From Pseudomonadota bacterium (GTDB lineage: Bacteria > Pseudomonadota > Alphaproteobacteria > Rhizobiales > Xanthobacteraceae), in NCBI GenBank assembly GCA_023433965.1, contig JAEYTQ010000435.1:1-5621 (forward strand): 5,621 bases of DNA. Reading direction: 5' to 3'. Shown piece after piece: positions 1 through 5,621 of the stretch. The translations under genes were made by a program, and so were the position numbers. The notes under the pieces were generated by a model, which was not told where the DNA came from, did no database searches, and saw nothing but the letters and a program-made list of their open reading frames with translations. Position 1 is the stretch's first letter. Each line of letters opens with the position of its first letter.

Positions 1-34
1 TCAATCCCTGGAGGATACGCATAGGATGTTTCAT
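1..34 (-). CDS. Start of an unidentified gene (5' fragment only)
   Basis: An ATG at 34-32 on the minus strand opens a reading frame of 11 full codons, MKHPMRILQGL, which runs off the left edge without a stop. A good Shine-Dalgarno sequence, GGAGG at 46-42, lies 7 nt before this ATG, which is the main reason to call a real start. A second in-frame ATG at 22-20 is less well placed. The fragment is basic and then hydrophobic, which would fit a leader or a small protein, but it is too short to assign a family. It has the same orientation as the other genes, with 236 bp separating it from the FeeM-like gene upstream, so it probably has its own promoter. Function is unknown. Confidence 0.6.
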   Translation of the reverse strand, partial: MKHPMRILQGL

Positions 35-41
35 TCCGGAG

Positions 42-46
42 CCTCC
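42..46 (-). promoter_or_regulatory. Ribosome binding site of the left-edge gene
   Basis: GGAGG on the minus strand, 7 nt before the ATG at 34-32. This is the strongest Shine-Dalgarno match in the window and supports a gene whose body lies outside it. Confidence 0.6.
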
Positions 47-85
47 ACGCTCACGTTAGTCCACTGCTGTCCGGTCTACAGGGGG

Positions 86-93
86 TTGGTTAA
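86..93 (-). promoter_or_regulatory. CtrA-like half-site (7 of 8)
   Basis: Read on the minus strand this is TTAACCAA, one base away from the CtrA half-site TTAACCAT known from Caulobacter and other alphaproteobacteria. It lies about 50 bp before the start of the left-edge gene, a sensible place for a promoter-proximal regulator site. A better match lies at 169-176. Binding is inferred from the motif only. Confidence 0.3.
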
Positions 94-99
94 GCGAAC

Positions 100-121
100 G
101 TTCCGTCAACCTTGACGGAAC
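100..121. repeat. Perfect 10-bp inverted repeat (operator or hairpin)
   Basis: The arms GTTCCGTCAA (100-109) and TTGACGGAAC (112-121) are exact reverse complements separated by CC. It lies in the gap between the FeeM-like gene and the left-edge gene, about 66 bp before the latter's ATG. Neither strand has a T-run after it, so it does not look like a rho-independent terminator. Two-fold symmetry with a 2-bp centre better fits a dimeric repressor or activator site. The right arm also contains TTGACG, which resembles a -35 element on either strand, but no convincing -10 was found for the left-edge gene. Confidence 0.6.
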
Positions 122-168
122 CTTGCCCCAGCCGGTCAAATGCCCCCAACCAGCGAAAAGCAACCGGC

Positions 169-176
169 ATGGTTAA
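169..176 (-). promoter_or_regulatory. Exact CtrA-type half-site TTAACCAT
   Basis: The minus strand reads TTAACCAT, identical to the CtrA half-site described in Caulobacter. It is about 135 bp upstream of the left-edge gene, with a near match at 86-93 and the palindrome at 100-121 between them. The assignment is by motif only. Confidence 0.35.
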
Positions 177-239
177 TGGTTTGTAATTGTGGCGTGAGGG
201 TGAAGGCAAGCCGTCTCAACCGGCAAAAGGCCAGCTCTT

Positions 240-264
240 GCTCGATTTGGGCTGGATCGAGCCC
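240..264 (-). terminator. Hairpin just after the FeeM-like gene (weak terminator candidate)
   Basis: GCTCGAT (240-246) and ATCGAGC (256-262) form a perfect 7-bp stem. A competing 5-bp stem is GGGCT (249-253) with AGCCC (260-264). On the minus strand the hairpin begins within 10 nt after the stop codon at 271-273. The only T-run beyond it is TTTT, about 13 nt further on, so termination by this alone would be inefficient. It could instead protect the 3' end of the transcript. Confidence 0.35.
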
Positions 265-270
265 TGACGC

Positions 271-1032
271 CTAGATCGAACCGAGCGCCGGAGCCGTCGC
301 GTCCAGGTTCCGGGGCGTGGTGAGCAGCACCGGCCGCGTGGCGGGCTGGCGCGGCGCGCTGCGTGTGAACAGCATCCGGCGCTCGAACGCGCTGGAGCGC
401 ATGATCGGAAAACGTGCCAGGACCTTGTCCCGCTGCCGCCGGACGTCGGTCGCCATCAGCACCGCCTTCTTGGTGGGCCATCCCGGAAACCCGCGGGGCT
501 CCGGCGAAATGGTCTCGTGCAGGAAGATGCGGCGATAGAAAGCCTGGTGGTCGGTCCGGATCATGGCGAGCCCGGTATCGGCATTGAAATGATCGCAGGC
601 GACGAAGGCCAGGCGCACCGTCAGGTAGGGCAGTTCGGGAAAGCGGTGGTGCTTGTCGGGATCTGCAACAAGCCGGCACGGATCGACAAAGACCTCGCCG
701 CGATCGAGGCGGGGATGCAGGATGTCGCCGAACACCTCGGTGGTATAGGACATCCGCCATTCCGACGTCAGGAGATGGATGCGGACGGAGCTGCAAAGCT
801 CTCCATCGACATAAATCCCGAAATTCCAGGTGTTGGGCGTTTCGTCGAAACGATCGGTGACGCGCAAGGAGGGTGACGGCTCGATCAGACCGGCCTGCAG
901 ATAGGCGCGGTAGCGCATCAGATACAGGCTGTCCTTGTCCTCGGGGGTTTCGATGAGTCGGTAATCGATGCGGTCAAACAACGCTGCGCCTCGGGGAAGG
1001 AGCGCCGTGTTCGGTTCGGCTCCGGACTTCAT
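271..1032 (-). CDS. FeeM-like N-acyl amino acid synthase (GNAT superfamily)
   Basis: A 253-residue soluble protein resembling the FeeM family, acyltransferases related to autoinducer (LuxI-type) synthases and GNAT enzymes. Characterised FeeM joins a fatty acyl chain from acyl-carrier protein to an amino acid such as tyrosine. Visible landmarks are an early helix with YLMRYRAYL (37-45), a core strand WNFGIYVDGELCSSVRIHLL (69-88), FVDPCRLVAD (115-124) where the family usually has an E/D-x-x-R-L block, the helix YLTVRLAFVACDHF (136-149), and GFPGWPTKKAVLM (181-193). The C-terminal 35 residues are low in structure. No signal peptide or membrane segment is seen. ATG 1032-1030 is chosen because AGAGG lies 6 nt upstream; an in-frame TTG at 1056 would add 8 residues. 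The gene lies 161 bp after the GGDEF-EAL gene and probably has its own promoter. No acyl-carrier-protein gene is visible beside it. The fold family is fairly secure; substrate and product are unknown. Confidence 0.75.
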   Translation of the reverse strand: MKSGAEPNTALLPRGAALFDRIDYRLIETPEDKDSLYLMRYRAYLQAGLIEPSPSLRVTDRFDETPNTWNFGIYVDGELCSSVRIHLLTSEWRMSYTTEVFGDILHPRLDRGEVFVDPCRLVADPDKHHRFPELPYLTVRLAFVACDHFNADTGLAMIRTDHQAFYRRIFLHETISPEPRGFPGWPTKKAVLMATDVRRQRDKVLARFPIMRSSAFERRMLFTRSAPRQPATRPVLLTTPRNLDATAPALGSI

Positions 1033-1038
1033 CTGCAA

Positions 1039-1043
1039 CCTCT
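1039..1043 (-). promoter_or_regulatory. Ribosome binding site fixing the FeeM-like start
   Basis: AGAGG on the minus strand, 6 nt before the ATG at 1032-1030. It favours that ATG over the upstream TTG at 1056-1054. Confidence 0.5.
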
Positions 1044-1073
1044 GGACTCCAAGCAACTTCCGCGAGTAGCAGG

Positions 1074-1102
1074 AGATTAATGGTTCCTTAACGAAATTGC
1101 AA
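1074..1102 (-). promoter_or_regulatory. Possible sigma-70-type promoter of the FeeM-like gene
   Basis: On the minus strand TTGCAA (1102-1097, 4 of 6 for -35) is followed after 17 bp by TAATCT (1079-1074, 3 of 6 for -10). Transcription would begin near 1067, giving a leader of about 35 nt. The 17-bp spacing and AT-rich setting fit, but the -10 match is weak. A CtrA-type motif overlaps the spacer and the -10. Confidence 0.35.
1077..1091. promoter_or_regulatory. Full CtrA-type site TTAA-N7-TTAA
   Basis: TTAA (1077-1080), exactly 7 bp, then TTAA (1088-1091) matches the gapped consensus for the cell-cycle regulator CtrA. It lies 45-59 bp before the FeeM-like ATG and overlaps the predicted -10 and spacer. 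In that position a bound regulator would more likely repress than activate if the promoter call is right. A GGTTAACC palindrome at 1120-1127 gives a further partial match (TTAACC) nearby. Binding is inferred. Confidence 0.4.
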
Positions 1103-1193
1103 AGCCTTAGAATTGTTAGGGTTAACCTTTGCCGCCCGCAAAATTACGGTGCAAGCTTGAGCCGATTGCGATGACGGGGCTAGCAGGACAGGA

Positions 1194-3521
1194 TCAGGCC
1201 GAGCGCGACGAGACGATGGCGATCTGGTCGTCGGGCACGCGACGGCCATGCGAGGCGTTGAGCAATTGGCGGATTCGCACCGCCGGAACGGGCCGGCTGA
1301 ACAGGTAGCCCTGCCCCTCGGTCACGGTGCCGTCAGCGCTGATCAGCTCGAGTTGCTCGTTGGTCTCGATACCCTCGACGGCGACAGCCATGCCGAGGTC
1401 CGCGGACAGCCGGGCGACGCCGCGCAGCAGCGTCAGCGGCCGGTCGGTGTCGATGCCTTCGAGGAAGGAGCGGTCGATCTTCACCTTTTGCATCGGGAAG
1501 TTGTGCAGGTAGCTGAGGCTGGAGTAGCCGGTGCCAAAATCGTCCAGCGAGATGCGCACGCCGAGCGCGTGCAATTGCGACAGGATGTCGTGGGTGAGCT
1601 GGGTGTTGCGCAGTAGCGAGGACTCGGTGATCTCGATCTCGAGCCGATGCGCCGGCAGGCCCGACACTTCGAGCGCGTAGCGGATTTCGCTCAGGACGTC
1701 GCGCTGGTGGAATTGCTGGGGCGAGAAGTTGACGGCGACACTGACACCCTCCGGCCACTTCATGCATTCCATGCAGGCGCGGCGCAGGATCCAGCGGCCG
1801 AGATCGACGATCAGGCCCATGTCTTCGGCGACCGGGATGATGTCGACCGGCGAGACCGTGCCGCGCACCGGATGATTCCAACGCAGCAGCGCCTCGCAGG
1901 TGGTGATCTTGCCGGACTTCAGATTGACCAGCGGCTGGAAGAACAGCTCGAACTCCTCGTTGGCGAGCGCCTTGCGCAGGTCGAGCTCGAGGATACGGCG
2001 CGCCTCCATGGTCGCGGCCATCTCGTCGCGGAAGAAGCAATAGGTGCCGCGGCCGTCCGCCTTGGCTCGATACAACGCCATGTCGGCGTTCTTGAGCAGC
2101 GTATCGGCGCTGGTGCCCTCCGGCGAGGTCAGTGCGATGCCGATGCTGGCCCCGATCTCGACCAGGTGATTGTCGATGCGATAACGCTCGCTCAGCCGCT
2201 CGACGATGCGGCGGGCCAGCGCTGCCGCATCCTCGGGCGCGGACAGGTTCTGCTGGAACACGACGAACTCGTCGCCCCCGAAGCGGGCGACGAAATCCTC
2301 GGGGCGCAGCATTTCGCGCAGGCGATTGGCGACCGCGCACAGCAGCTGGTCGCCGCAGGGATGGCCCAGCGTATCGTTGACCTGCTTGAACTGGTCGAGG
2401 TCGATGAAGAGCAACGCCGACAGCTGCGCCGCGTCGTGCGAGACAGCCAGCAGATGCTCGATCTCATCGCGGAAATTGACCCTGTTCGGCAGGGCCGTGA
2501 GGTCGTCATATCGGGCAAGATGGCTGATCTTGGCCTCGGCATTGCGCCGCTCCGTGATGTCCTCGAGCAGCACCACCGCGCCTCCGTCCGCCATCGGCTG
2601 AACGGTCCAGGACAGCGACCGGTTTCGCTCGACGTTGGTGTCGGCGGTGACGATCTCCTTTTCCCGCAAACCCTCGATGCCGGCAATGATCTGCTCGCCG
2701 TTCGCAGCCGAGACGGAGCCCGCTTTGACACACGCCGCCACGACGTCGCGCGCGCTGGCGCCGCTCTGCGGCAGATCGTCGGACAGGCTCATCATCGCCG
2801 CGAAACGGTGGTTCATCACCGCGAGCTGCCCGTCGCGGTGGAACATGCAAAGCCCGTGCGGCATGTTGTTGAGGGCGGTATCGAACTGGCCCGCGAGCGC
2901 AGCTTCGCGTTCACGCGCCACCACCGCGCCCATGAATATCCGGTGCAGGTTGACCGAGAGCTGCATGATCGCGAGCAGGAAGGCAGCGCTCACGACCGCC
3001 ATCGCGATGTAATAGGGCGTGCCGCGCCACGCCAGGGCCGTCACCGCAGGGGCGAAAATGAGCAAGGCCTGAAGATGGAAGATCGACGGTCGTCCGTACG
3101 CCCTTCCGGCCCCGCCTGCGGCAATGCCCGTCGTGACCGAGAGCGCAATCATGTGCGCGACGGCGTCGTCGGTGGCGAGCAGGGTCGTGCCGCACCAGGT
3201 GCCGATCGCGGCGGCCTGGATCCTCGCGCCGATCTGGTATCGCGTCTGCCAGCGCTTGGCTGCCGCGTCGGTCATGCGGGACTTGCGCGCCAGATACCGA
3301 CGCAGATCGATCGCCCGCACCGTCCCGGCCAGGACCAGAAACGCCACGCAGGCCCAGATGAGCGGCTCGCCGGTCTTCAGCGCAGTCAACGCGGCACCGA
3401 TCGACACGAAGATGAGACCGGCCAGCAGCGGTCCCGGCGCTTCGAAGAGCGAATCGATCTGCGCCGCCGGATTGACCGGCGGCGGTTGTCCCTGCTCTCC
3501 GCTCTGGCTTGCGAACTGCAT
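1194..3521 (-). CDS. Membrane PAS-GGDEF-EAL cyclic-di-GMP synthase/phosphodiesterase
   Basis: A 775-residue inner-membrane signalling enzyme. About six hydrophobic helices (roughly 32-49, 53-70, 98-117, 121-139, 150-167, 170-188) form an N-terminal membrane sensor. A PAS-like domain follows (about 213-325, with NNMPHGLCMF at 218-227), ending in DITERR. The GGDEF domain (about 332-497) has FIDLDQFK (metal D374), a canonical GGDEF at 415-419, and RPED at 406-409 exactly 5 residues upstream, the RxxD product-inhibition site. The EAL domain (about 509-755) keeps EALLRW (E543), N598, E630, DDFGTG (D660, D661), K681, E716 and Q737. So both cyclic-di-GMP synthesis and breakdown look possible, the balance presumably set by the sensor. 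ATG 3521-3519 is the only usual start before the upstream in-frame stop at 3560-3558, though it lacks a good Shine-Dalgarno. The inducing signal cannot be read from sequence. Confidence 0.95.
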   Translation of the reverse strand: MQFASQSGEQGQPPPVNPAAQIDSLFEAPGPLLAGLIFVSIGAALTALKTGEPLIWACVAFLVLAGTVRAIDLRRYLARKSRMTDAAAKRWQTRYQIGARIQAAAIGTWCGTTLLATDDAVAHMIALSVTTGIAAGGAGRAYGRPSIFHLQALLIFAPAVTALAWRGTPYYIAMAVVSAAFLLAIMQLSVNLHRIFMGAVVAREREAALAGQFDTALNNMPHGLCMFHRDGQLAVMNHRFAAMMSLSDDLPQSGASARDVVAACVKAGSVSAANGEQIIAGIEGLREKEIVTADTNVERNRSLSWTVQPMADGGAVVLLEDITERRNAEAKISHLARYDDLTALPNRVNFRDEIEHLLAVSHDAAQLSALLFIDLDQFKQVNDTLGHPCGDQLLCAVANRLREMLRPEDFVARFGGDEFVVFQQNLSAPEDAAALARRIVERLSERYRIDNHLVEIGASIGIALTSPEGTSADTLLKNADMALYRAKADGRGTYCFFRDEMAATMEARRILELDLRKALANEEFELFFQPLVNLKSGKITTCEALLRWNHPVRGTVSPVDIIPVAEDMGLIVDLGRWILRRACMECMKWPEGVSVAVNFSPQQFHQRDVLSEIRYALEVSGLPAHRLEIEITESSLLRNTQLTHDILSQLHALGVRISLDDFGTGYSSLSYLHNFPMQKVKIDRSFLEGIDTDRPLTLLRGVARLSADLGMAVAVEGIETNEQLELISADGTVTEGQGYLFSRPVPAVRIRQLLNASHGRRVPDDQIAIVSSRSA

Positions 3522-3591
3522 TTTGGTTTGTACGCGCGTCCTGTTCGGCGCGTAGTCTTACCCAGCCGAGATGAAGCCTTTCTGAGGGAAC

Positions 3592-3599
3592 ATCGTTAA
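3592..3599 (-). promoter_or_regulatory. CtrA-like half-site upstream of the GGDEF-EAL gene (7 of 8)
   Basis: The minus strand reads TTAACGAT, one base from TTAACCAT, about 70 bp before the GGDEF-EAL start codon. Alone it is weak; its interest is that the other two intergenic regions carry better matches. Confidence 0.25.
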
Positions 3600-3634
3600 A
3601 GGCGAGTTGTTTTTCGGCAATAGCGAATCAATTT

Positions 3635-3653
3635 CTGCTTGTATATCAAGCAG
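3635..3653. promoter_or_regulatory. Palindromic upstream element of the GGDEF-EAL gene
   Basis: CTGCTTG (3635-3641) and CAAGCAG (3647-3653) are perfect 7-bp inverted arms around TATAT. The element is centred about 123 bp before the GGDEF-EAL start codon, with no T-run following, so a DNA-binding site for a dimeric regulator is more likely than a terminator. It contains TTGATA on the minus strand (3649-3644), a passable -35, but the sequence 17 bp on (TCGCTA) is a poor -10. Confidence 0.4.
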
Positions 3654-3710
3654 CTAGGCAAGCGTTGCCGGGCACAAGGTGAAGGAAGTGTTGCTCGCCG
3701 CAGCGGATGC

Positions 3711-3764
3711 GAAAAAATCGGCGCGCTTTTTCCAAAACATCGCGCGTCTGAACACGCGATGTTT
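3711..3764 (-). terminator. Terminator-like hairpin region after tolB
   Basis: A perfect 10-bp inverted repeat, AAACATCGCG (3735-3744) and CGCGATGTTT (3755-3764), starts 12 bp beyond the tolB stop. On the minus strand the stem ends in TTTT. An overlapping alternative pairs GCGCG with CGCGC further on and is followed by six Ts (complement of 3712-3717). Either could act as a rho-independent terminator closing the tol transcript, and together they look like a tandem stop. This supports a separate promoter for the GGDEF-EAL gene in the remaining part of the 255-bp gap. Confidence 0.55.
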
Positions 3765-3776
3765 CAACTGCGATTG

Positions 3777-5141
3777 TCAGCCCGAGGTCGAGGACAACAG
3801 CGGCGACCAGGCCGGATCCGAGGCAAAGCCGGGCGTCGGTACCTTGAGCTCATTGCGCCCCGAAATGTCGACGCTGTACAGCGACGGTCCGCCATTGCCG
3901 CCGGGGTCGCGGAAGAACATCAGCACGCGGCCGTTCGGCGAGAAGGTCGGGCCTTCATTGTGAAAGCCGGAGGTGAGCAGCCGCTCGCCAGAGCCGTCCG
4001 GCTTCATGACCCCGATCGCGAACTGCCCGCCGCCCTGCCGGGTGAAGGCGATGTAGTCGCCCTTGGGCGACCACACCGGAGTCGAATAGCTGGCGTTGGT
4101 GTCGTCCTTGGAGAAGGAGATGCGCTGCGCCTGTCCGCCGCCCGCCGCCATCACGTAGATCTGCGACCGGCCGCCGCGATCGGATTCGAAGCAGATGCGG
4201 GTGCCATCGGGCGAATATGACGGCGAGGTGTCGATCGCCGGCGTGTCGGTGAGGCGCGTGGTCGAGCGCGAGCGCAGATCCATCACGAACAGGTTGGAAT
4301 TGCCGCCCTGCTGCAGGCTCATGATGACGCGCTGGCCGTCCGGCGAGAAGCGCGGCGCAAAGGTCATGCCCGGGAAGTTGCCGACGATCTCGCGCTGGCC
4401 GGTCTCGATGTTGAAGAGATAGACCTTCGGATCACCCTGGCCGAATTCCATGTAGGTGATCTCTTGCGAGTTCGGCGAGAAGCGCGGCGTCAGCACGAGG
4501 TCGGAGCCGCGGGTCAGATAGCGCACATTGGCGCCGTCCTGGTCCATCATCGCGAGCCGCTTGACCCGGCGCTCCTTCGGCCCGGTCTCGTCCACGAACA
4601 CCACGCGGCTGTCGAAATAGCCCTTCTCGCCGGTCATCCGCTCGTAGATCTGGTCGGAGATGATGTGGGCGATGCGGCGCCAATATTCCGGCGAGGTGAA
4701 ATATTGCTGTCCGGTGAGCTGCTGGCCGGAAACCACGTCCCACAGGCGGAATTCGGCCTTGAGGCGGCCGTCCGGCTGCCGCGTCATGCGGCCGGTGACG
4801 AGGGCCTGCGCGTTGAGGGTCTTCCAGTTCTGGAATTGCGGCGCGACGTCCATGTTGCTGATGCGCTCGATGAAGGCGGCCTGGTCGATCGGTGCGAACA
4901 GGCCCGAACGCTTCAGATTGTTGGTGATGACCTGCGTGACGCCGTTGCCGACGTCGCCGTCGGAGGGCGAGCCCGGCAGGAAGTTGGTGATCGCGATCGG
5001 GATCGGCTGGAATGCCGTGGGATCGATGCGCAGGCGTCCCTCCTGGCCTTGAGCGAAGACGCGTCCACTCCCGAGCATCGCGAGCGTCGATCCGGTCAGG
5101 GTCATGAAGCGGCGGCGGTTCATCGAGCTCACGTCATTCAT
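3777..5141 (-). CDS. tolB: TolB, periplasmic beta-propeller of the Tol-Pal system
   Basis: A 454-residue periplasmic protein that in the Tol-Pal complex binds Pal and TolA and supports outer-membrane constriction at division. After the leader comes the N-terminal alpha/beta domain (about 35-170, with NNLKRSGLF at 74-82), then a six-bladed propeller (about 175-450). Its repeats show as FSPNS (221), FSPDG (265), YSPDG (309), WSPKG (357), FSPNG (400) and WSP (445). The leader [17 protein letters not shown] then a hydrophobic stretch to VFA-Q (cut predicted after residue 30) has a twin-arginine motif, RRRF, pointing to Tat export. ATG 5141-5139 is chosen because it gives this leader directly; ATG 5123-5121 would lose six residues. 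A longer frame reaching back to 5252 overlaps tolA and is not credible. No strong Shine-Dalgarno is seen, so translation may be coupled to tolA, whose stop is 23 bp upstream. Length is normal for the family. Confidence 0.95.
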   Translation of the reverse strand: MNDVSSMNRRRFMTLTGSTLAMLGSGRVFAQGQEGRLRIDPTAFQPIPIAITNFLPGSPSDGDVGNGVTQVITNNLKRSGLFAPIDQAAFIERISNMDVAPQFQNWKTLNAQALVTGRMTRQPDGRLKAEFRLWDVVSGQQLTGQQYFTSPEYWRRIAHIISDQIYERMTGEKGYFDSRVVFVDETGPKERRVKRLAMMDQDGANVRYLTRGSDLVLTPRFSPNSQEITYMEFGQGDPKVYLFNIETGQREIVGNFPGMTFAPRFSPDGQRVIMSLQQGGNSNLFVMDLRSRSTTRLTDTPAIDTSPSYSPDGTRICFESDRGGRSQIYVMAAGGGQAQRISFSKDDTNASYSTPVWSPKGDYIAFTRQGGGQFAIGVMKPDGSGERLLTSGFHNEGPTFSPNGRVLMFFRDPGGNGGPSLYSVDISGRNELKVPTPGFASDPAWSPLLSSTSG

Positions 5142-5164
5142 CGCAAAATTCTTTTGTTCGGATG

Positions 5165-5621
5165 TCACAACATATCTTTCAGGCCGAAAGTCATCGGAAT
5201 GAGCTTCCAGCTCTCGTACTGCTGCTTCGGCATGAACGAATAGACCTGACACTGCACGATGGCGCGTTTGGCACTCTCGGCAATGGCCTGAGCGATCGAG
5301 CGCGACGGTCCACGCACGGCGACGACGATCGGCTCCGAAGCGAGCGATCCGTCGATCTTCATGGGAATGTCGATGTCGGCCTCGTACAGATCGGCATCCT
5401 GTCCGTTATAGGTGGGCGTGAAGCAGCGCTTGACGGCGCCCTGGAACGCACCGCGCCAGGTCGCGACGTTGTTGGCGGCGGACCCCGTCGCCGCCCCCAG
5501 CGACGCGGACGCATTCAACGCCGAGCCGGCGAGCTCGTGCCGGGTCGCGGCGCGCTTGTCGAGGTCGCGCTGGATCTGCGCGGGATCGAAGGTGCGCTCC
5601 TTCGGCTTGGGCTGCTGCTGC
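5165..5621 (-). CDS. tolA: TolA, C-terminal part (5' end outside window)
   Basis: The last 151 residues of TolA, the inner-membrane-anchored Tol protein that spans the periplasm and transmits force to TolB and Pal. The visible part opens with the end of a Q/P/K-rich linker (QQQPKPKER). Then comes the conserved [13 protein letters not shown] block and N-ASASLG turn that precede domain III, and finally the domain III fold (TonB-C-like). Two cysteines, KRCF (visible residue 66) and VQCQ (124), match the pair that forms the domain's disulfide in known TolA proteins. The protein ends [14 protein letters not shown], close to the usual TolA ending. The N-terminal membrane helix and long helical linker lie beyond the right edge. 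A TTG at 5518 is only an internal leucine, not a start. It is almost certainly co-transcribed with tolB, 23 bp downstream, and with tolQ and tolR further upstream by analogy. Confidence 0.9.
   Translation of the reverse strand, partial: QQQPKPKERTFDPAQIQRDLDKRAATRHELAGSALNASASLGAATGSAANNVATWRGAFQGAVKRCFTPTYNGQDADLYEADIDIPMKIDGSLASEPIVVAVRGPSRSIAQAIAESAKRAIVQCQVYSFMPKQQYESWKLIPMTFGLKDML

Noticed and set aside
100..121. EcfG-type (GGAAC-N16/17-CGTT) stress promoter
   Set aside because: GGAAC occurs on both strands here, but no CGTT is found at the required spacing. The GGAAC upstream of the FeeM-like gene also lacks it.
112..141. Plus-strand promoter-like pair TTGACG - 18 bp - TCAAAT
   Set aside because: No plus-strand gene follows; the nearest ATG (169) meets a stop after five codons. 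The TTGACG is simply one arm of the palindrome.
173..796. Minus-strand frame of 207 codons overlapping the FeeM-like gene
   Set aside because: It is an out-of-frame, Arg/Pro/Ala-rich translation with no domain, while the competing frame has family motifs and a ribosome binding site.
1647..3599. Long plus-strand open frame (650 codons) opposite the GGDEF-EAL gene
   Set aside because: It is the mirror of a high-GC gene with clear domains. Its translation is rich in Arg, Asp, Gln and Gly, has no recognisable motif, and follows from the codon bias of the minus-strand gene.
3639..4220. Plus-strand frame of 193 codons across the tolB end and its terminator
   Set aside because: It runs through the terminator hairpin and antisense to tolB, without a ribosome binding site or recognisable domain.
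4464..5243. Plus-strand open frame (259 codons) opposite tolB
   Set aside because: It is antisense to a well-supported tolB, low in hydrophobic order and without motifs, so it is a shadow frame.
5142..5252. A 37-residue N-terminal extension of TolB starting at 5252
   Set aside because: It would overlap the end of tolA, carries no leader features, and would bury the twin-arginine leader inside the protein.

Overview
The window looks like chromosomal DNA from a high-GC alphaproteobacterium, most likely a Bradyrhizobium-type member of the Rhizobiales. This rests on strong third-position GC bias, a TolA/TolB pair with a Tat-like TolB leader, a six-helix PAS-GGDEF-EAL protein, and AT-rich intergenic DNA carrying TTAA-type motifs that resemble CtrA sites. 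The genus is inferred from sequence character only. No mobile element, tRNA, rRNA or CRISPR array was seen.

Every gene is read from the minus strand, so transcription runs from high to low coordinates. In that order they are: the 3' part of tolA (runs off the right edge); tolB, 23 bp behind it; a 255-bp gap with a terminator-like hairpin for tol and a palindromic upstream element for the next gene; a 775-residue membrane GGDEF-EAL protein; a 161-bp gap with a promoter-like region; a 253-residue GNAT-like protein of the FeeM (N-acyl amino acid synthase) type; a 236-bp gap; and the first 11 codons of an unidentified gene that leaves by the left edge.

TolA and TolB belong to the Tol-Pal envelope system, which links the inner membrane to the outer membrane during division. 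pal, which commonly follows tolB, is absent here. Its place is taken by a cyclic-di-GMP enzyme whose synthase, phosphodiesterase and product-inhibition residues all look intact. Next comes a possible maker of an acyl amino acid lipid or signal. The genes after tolB appear to have their own promoters and are not an obvious operon. All three intergenic regions carry exact or near matches to the CtrA recognition motif, so shared cell-cycle control is a testable idea. The left half (cyclic-di-GMP enzyme, FeeM-like synthase, unknown small start) is the less understood part; the right half is conserved housekeeping.
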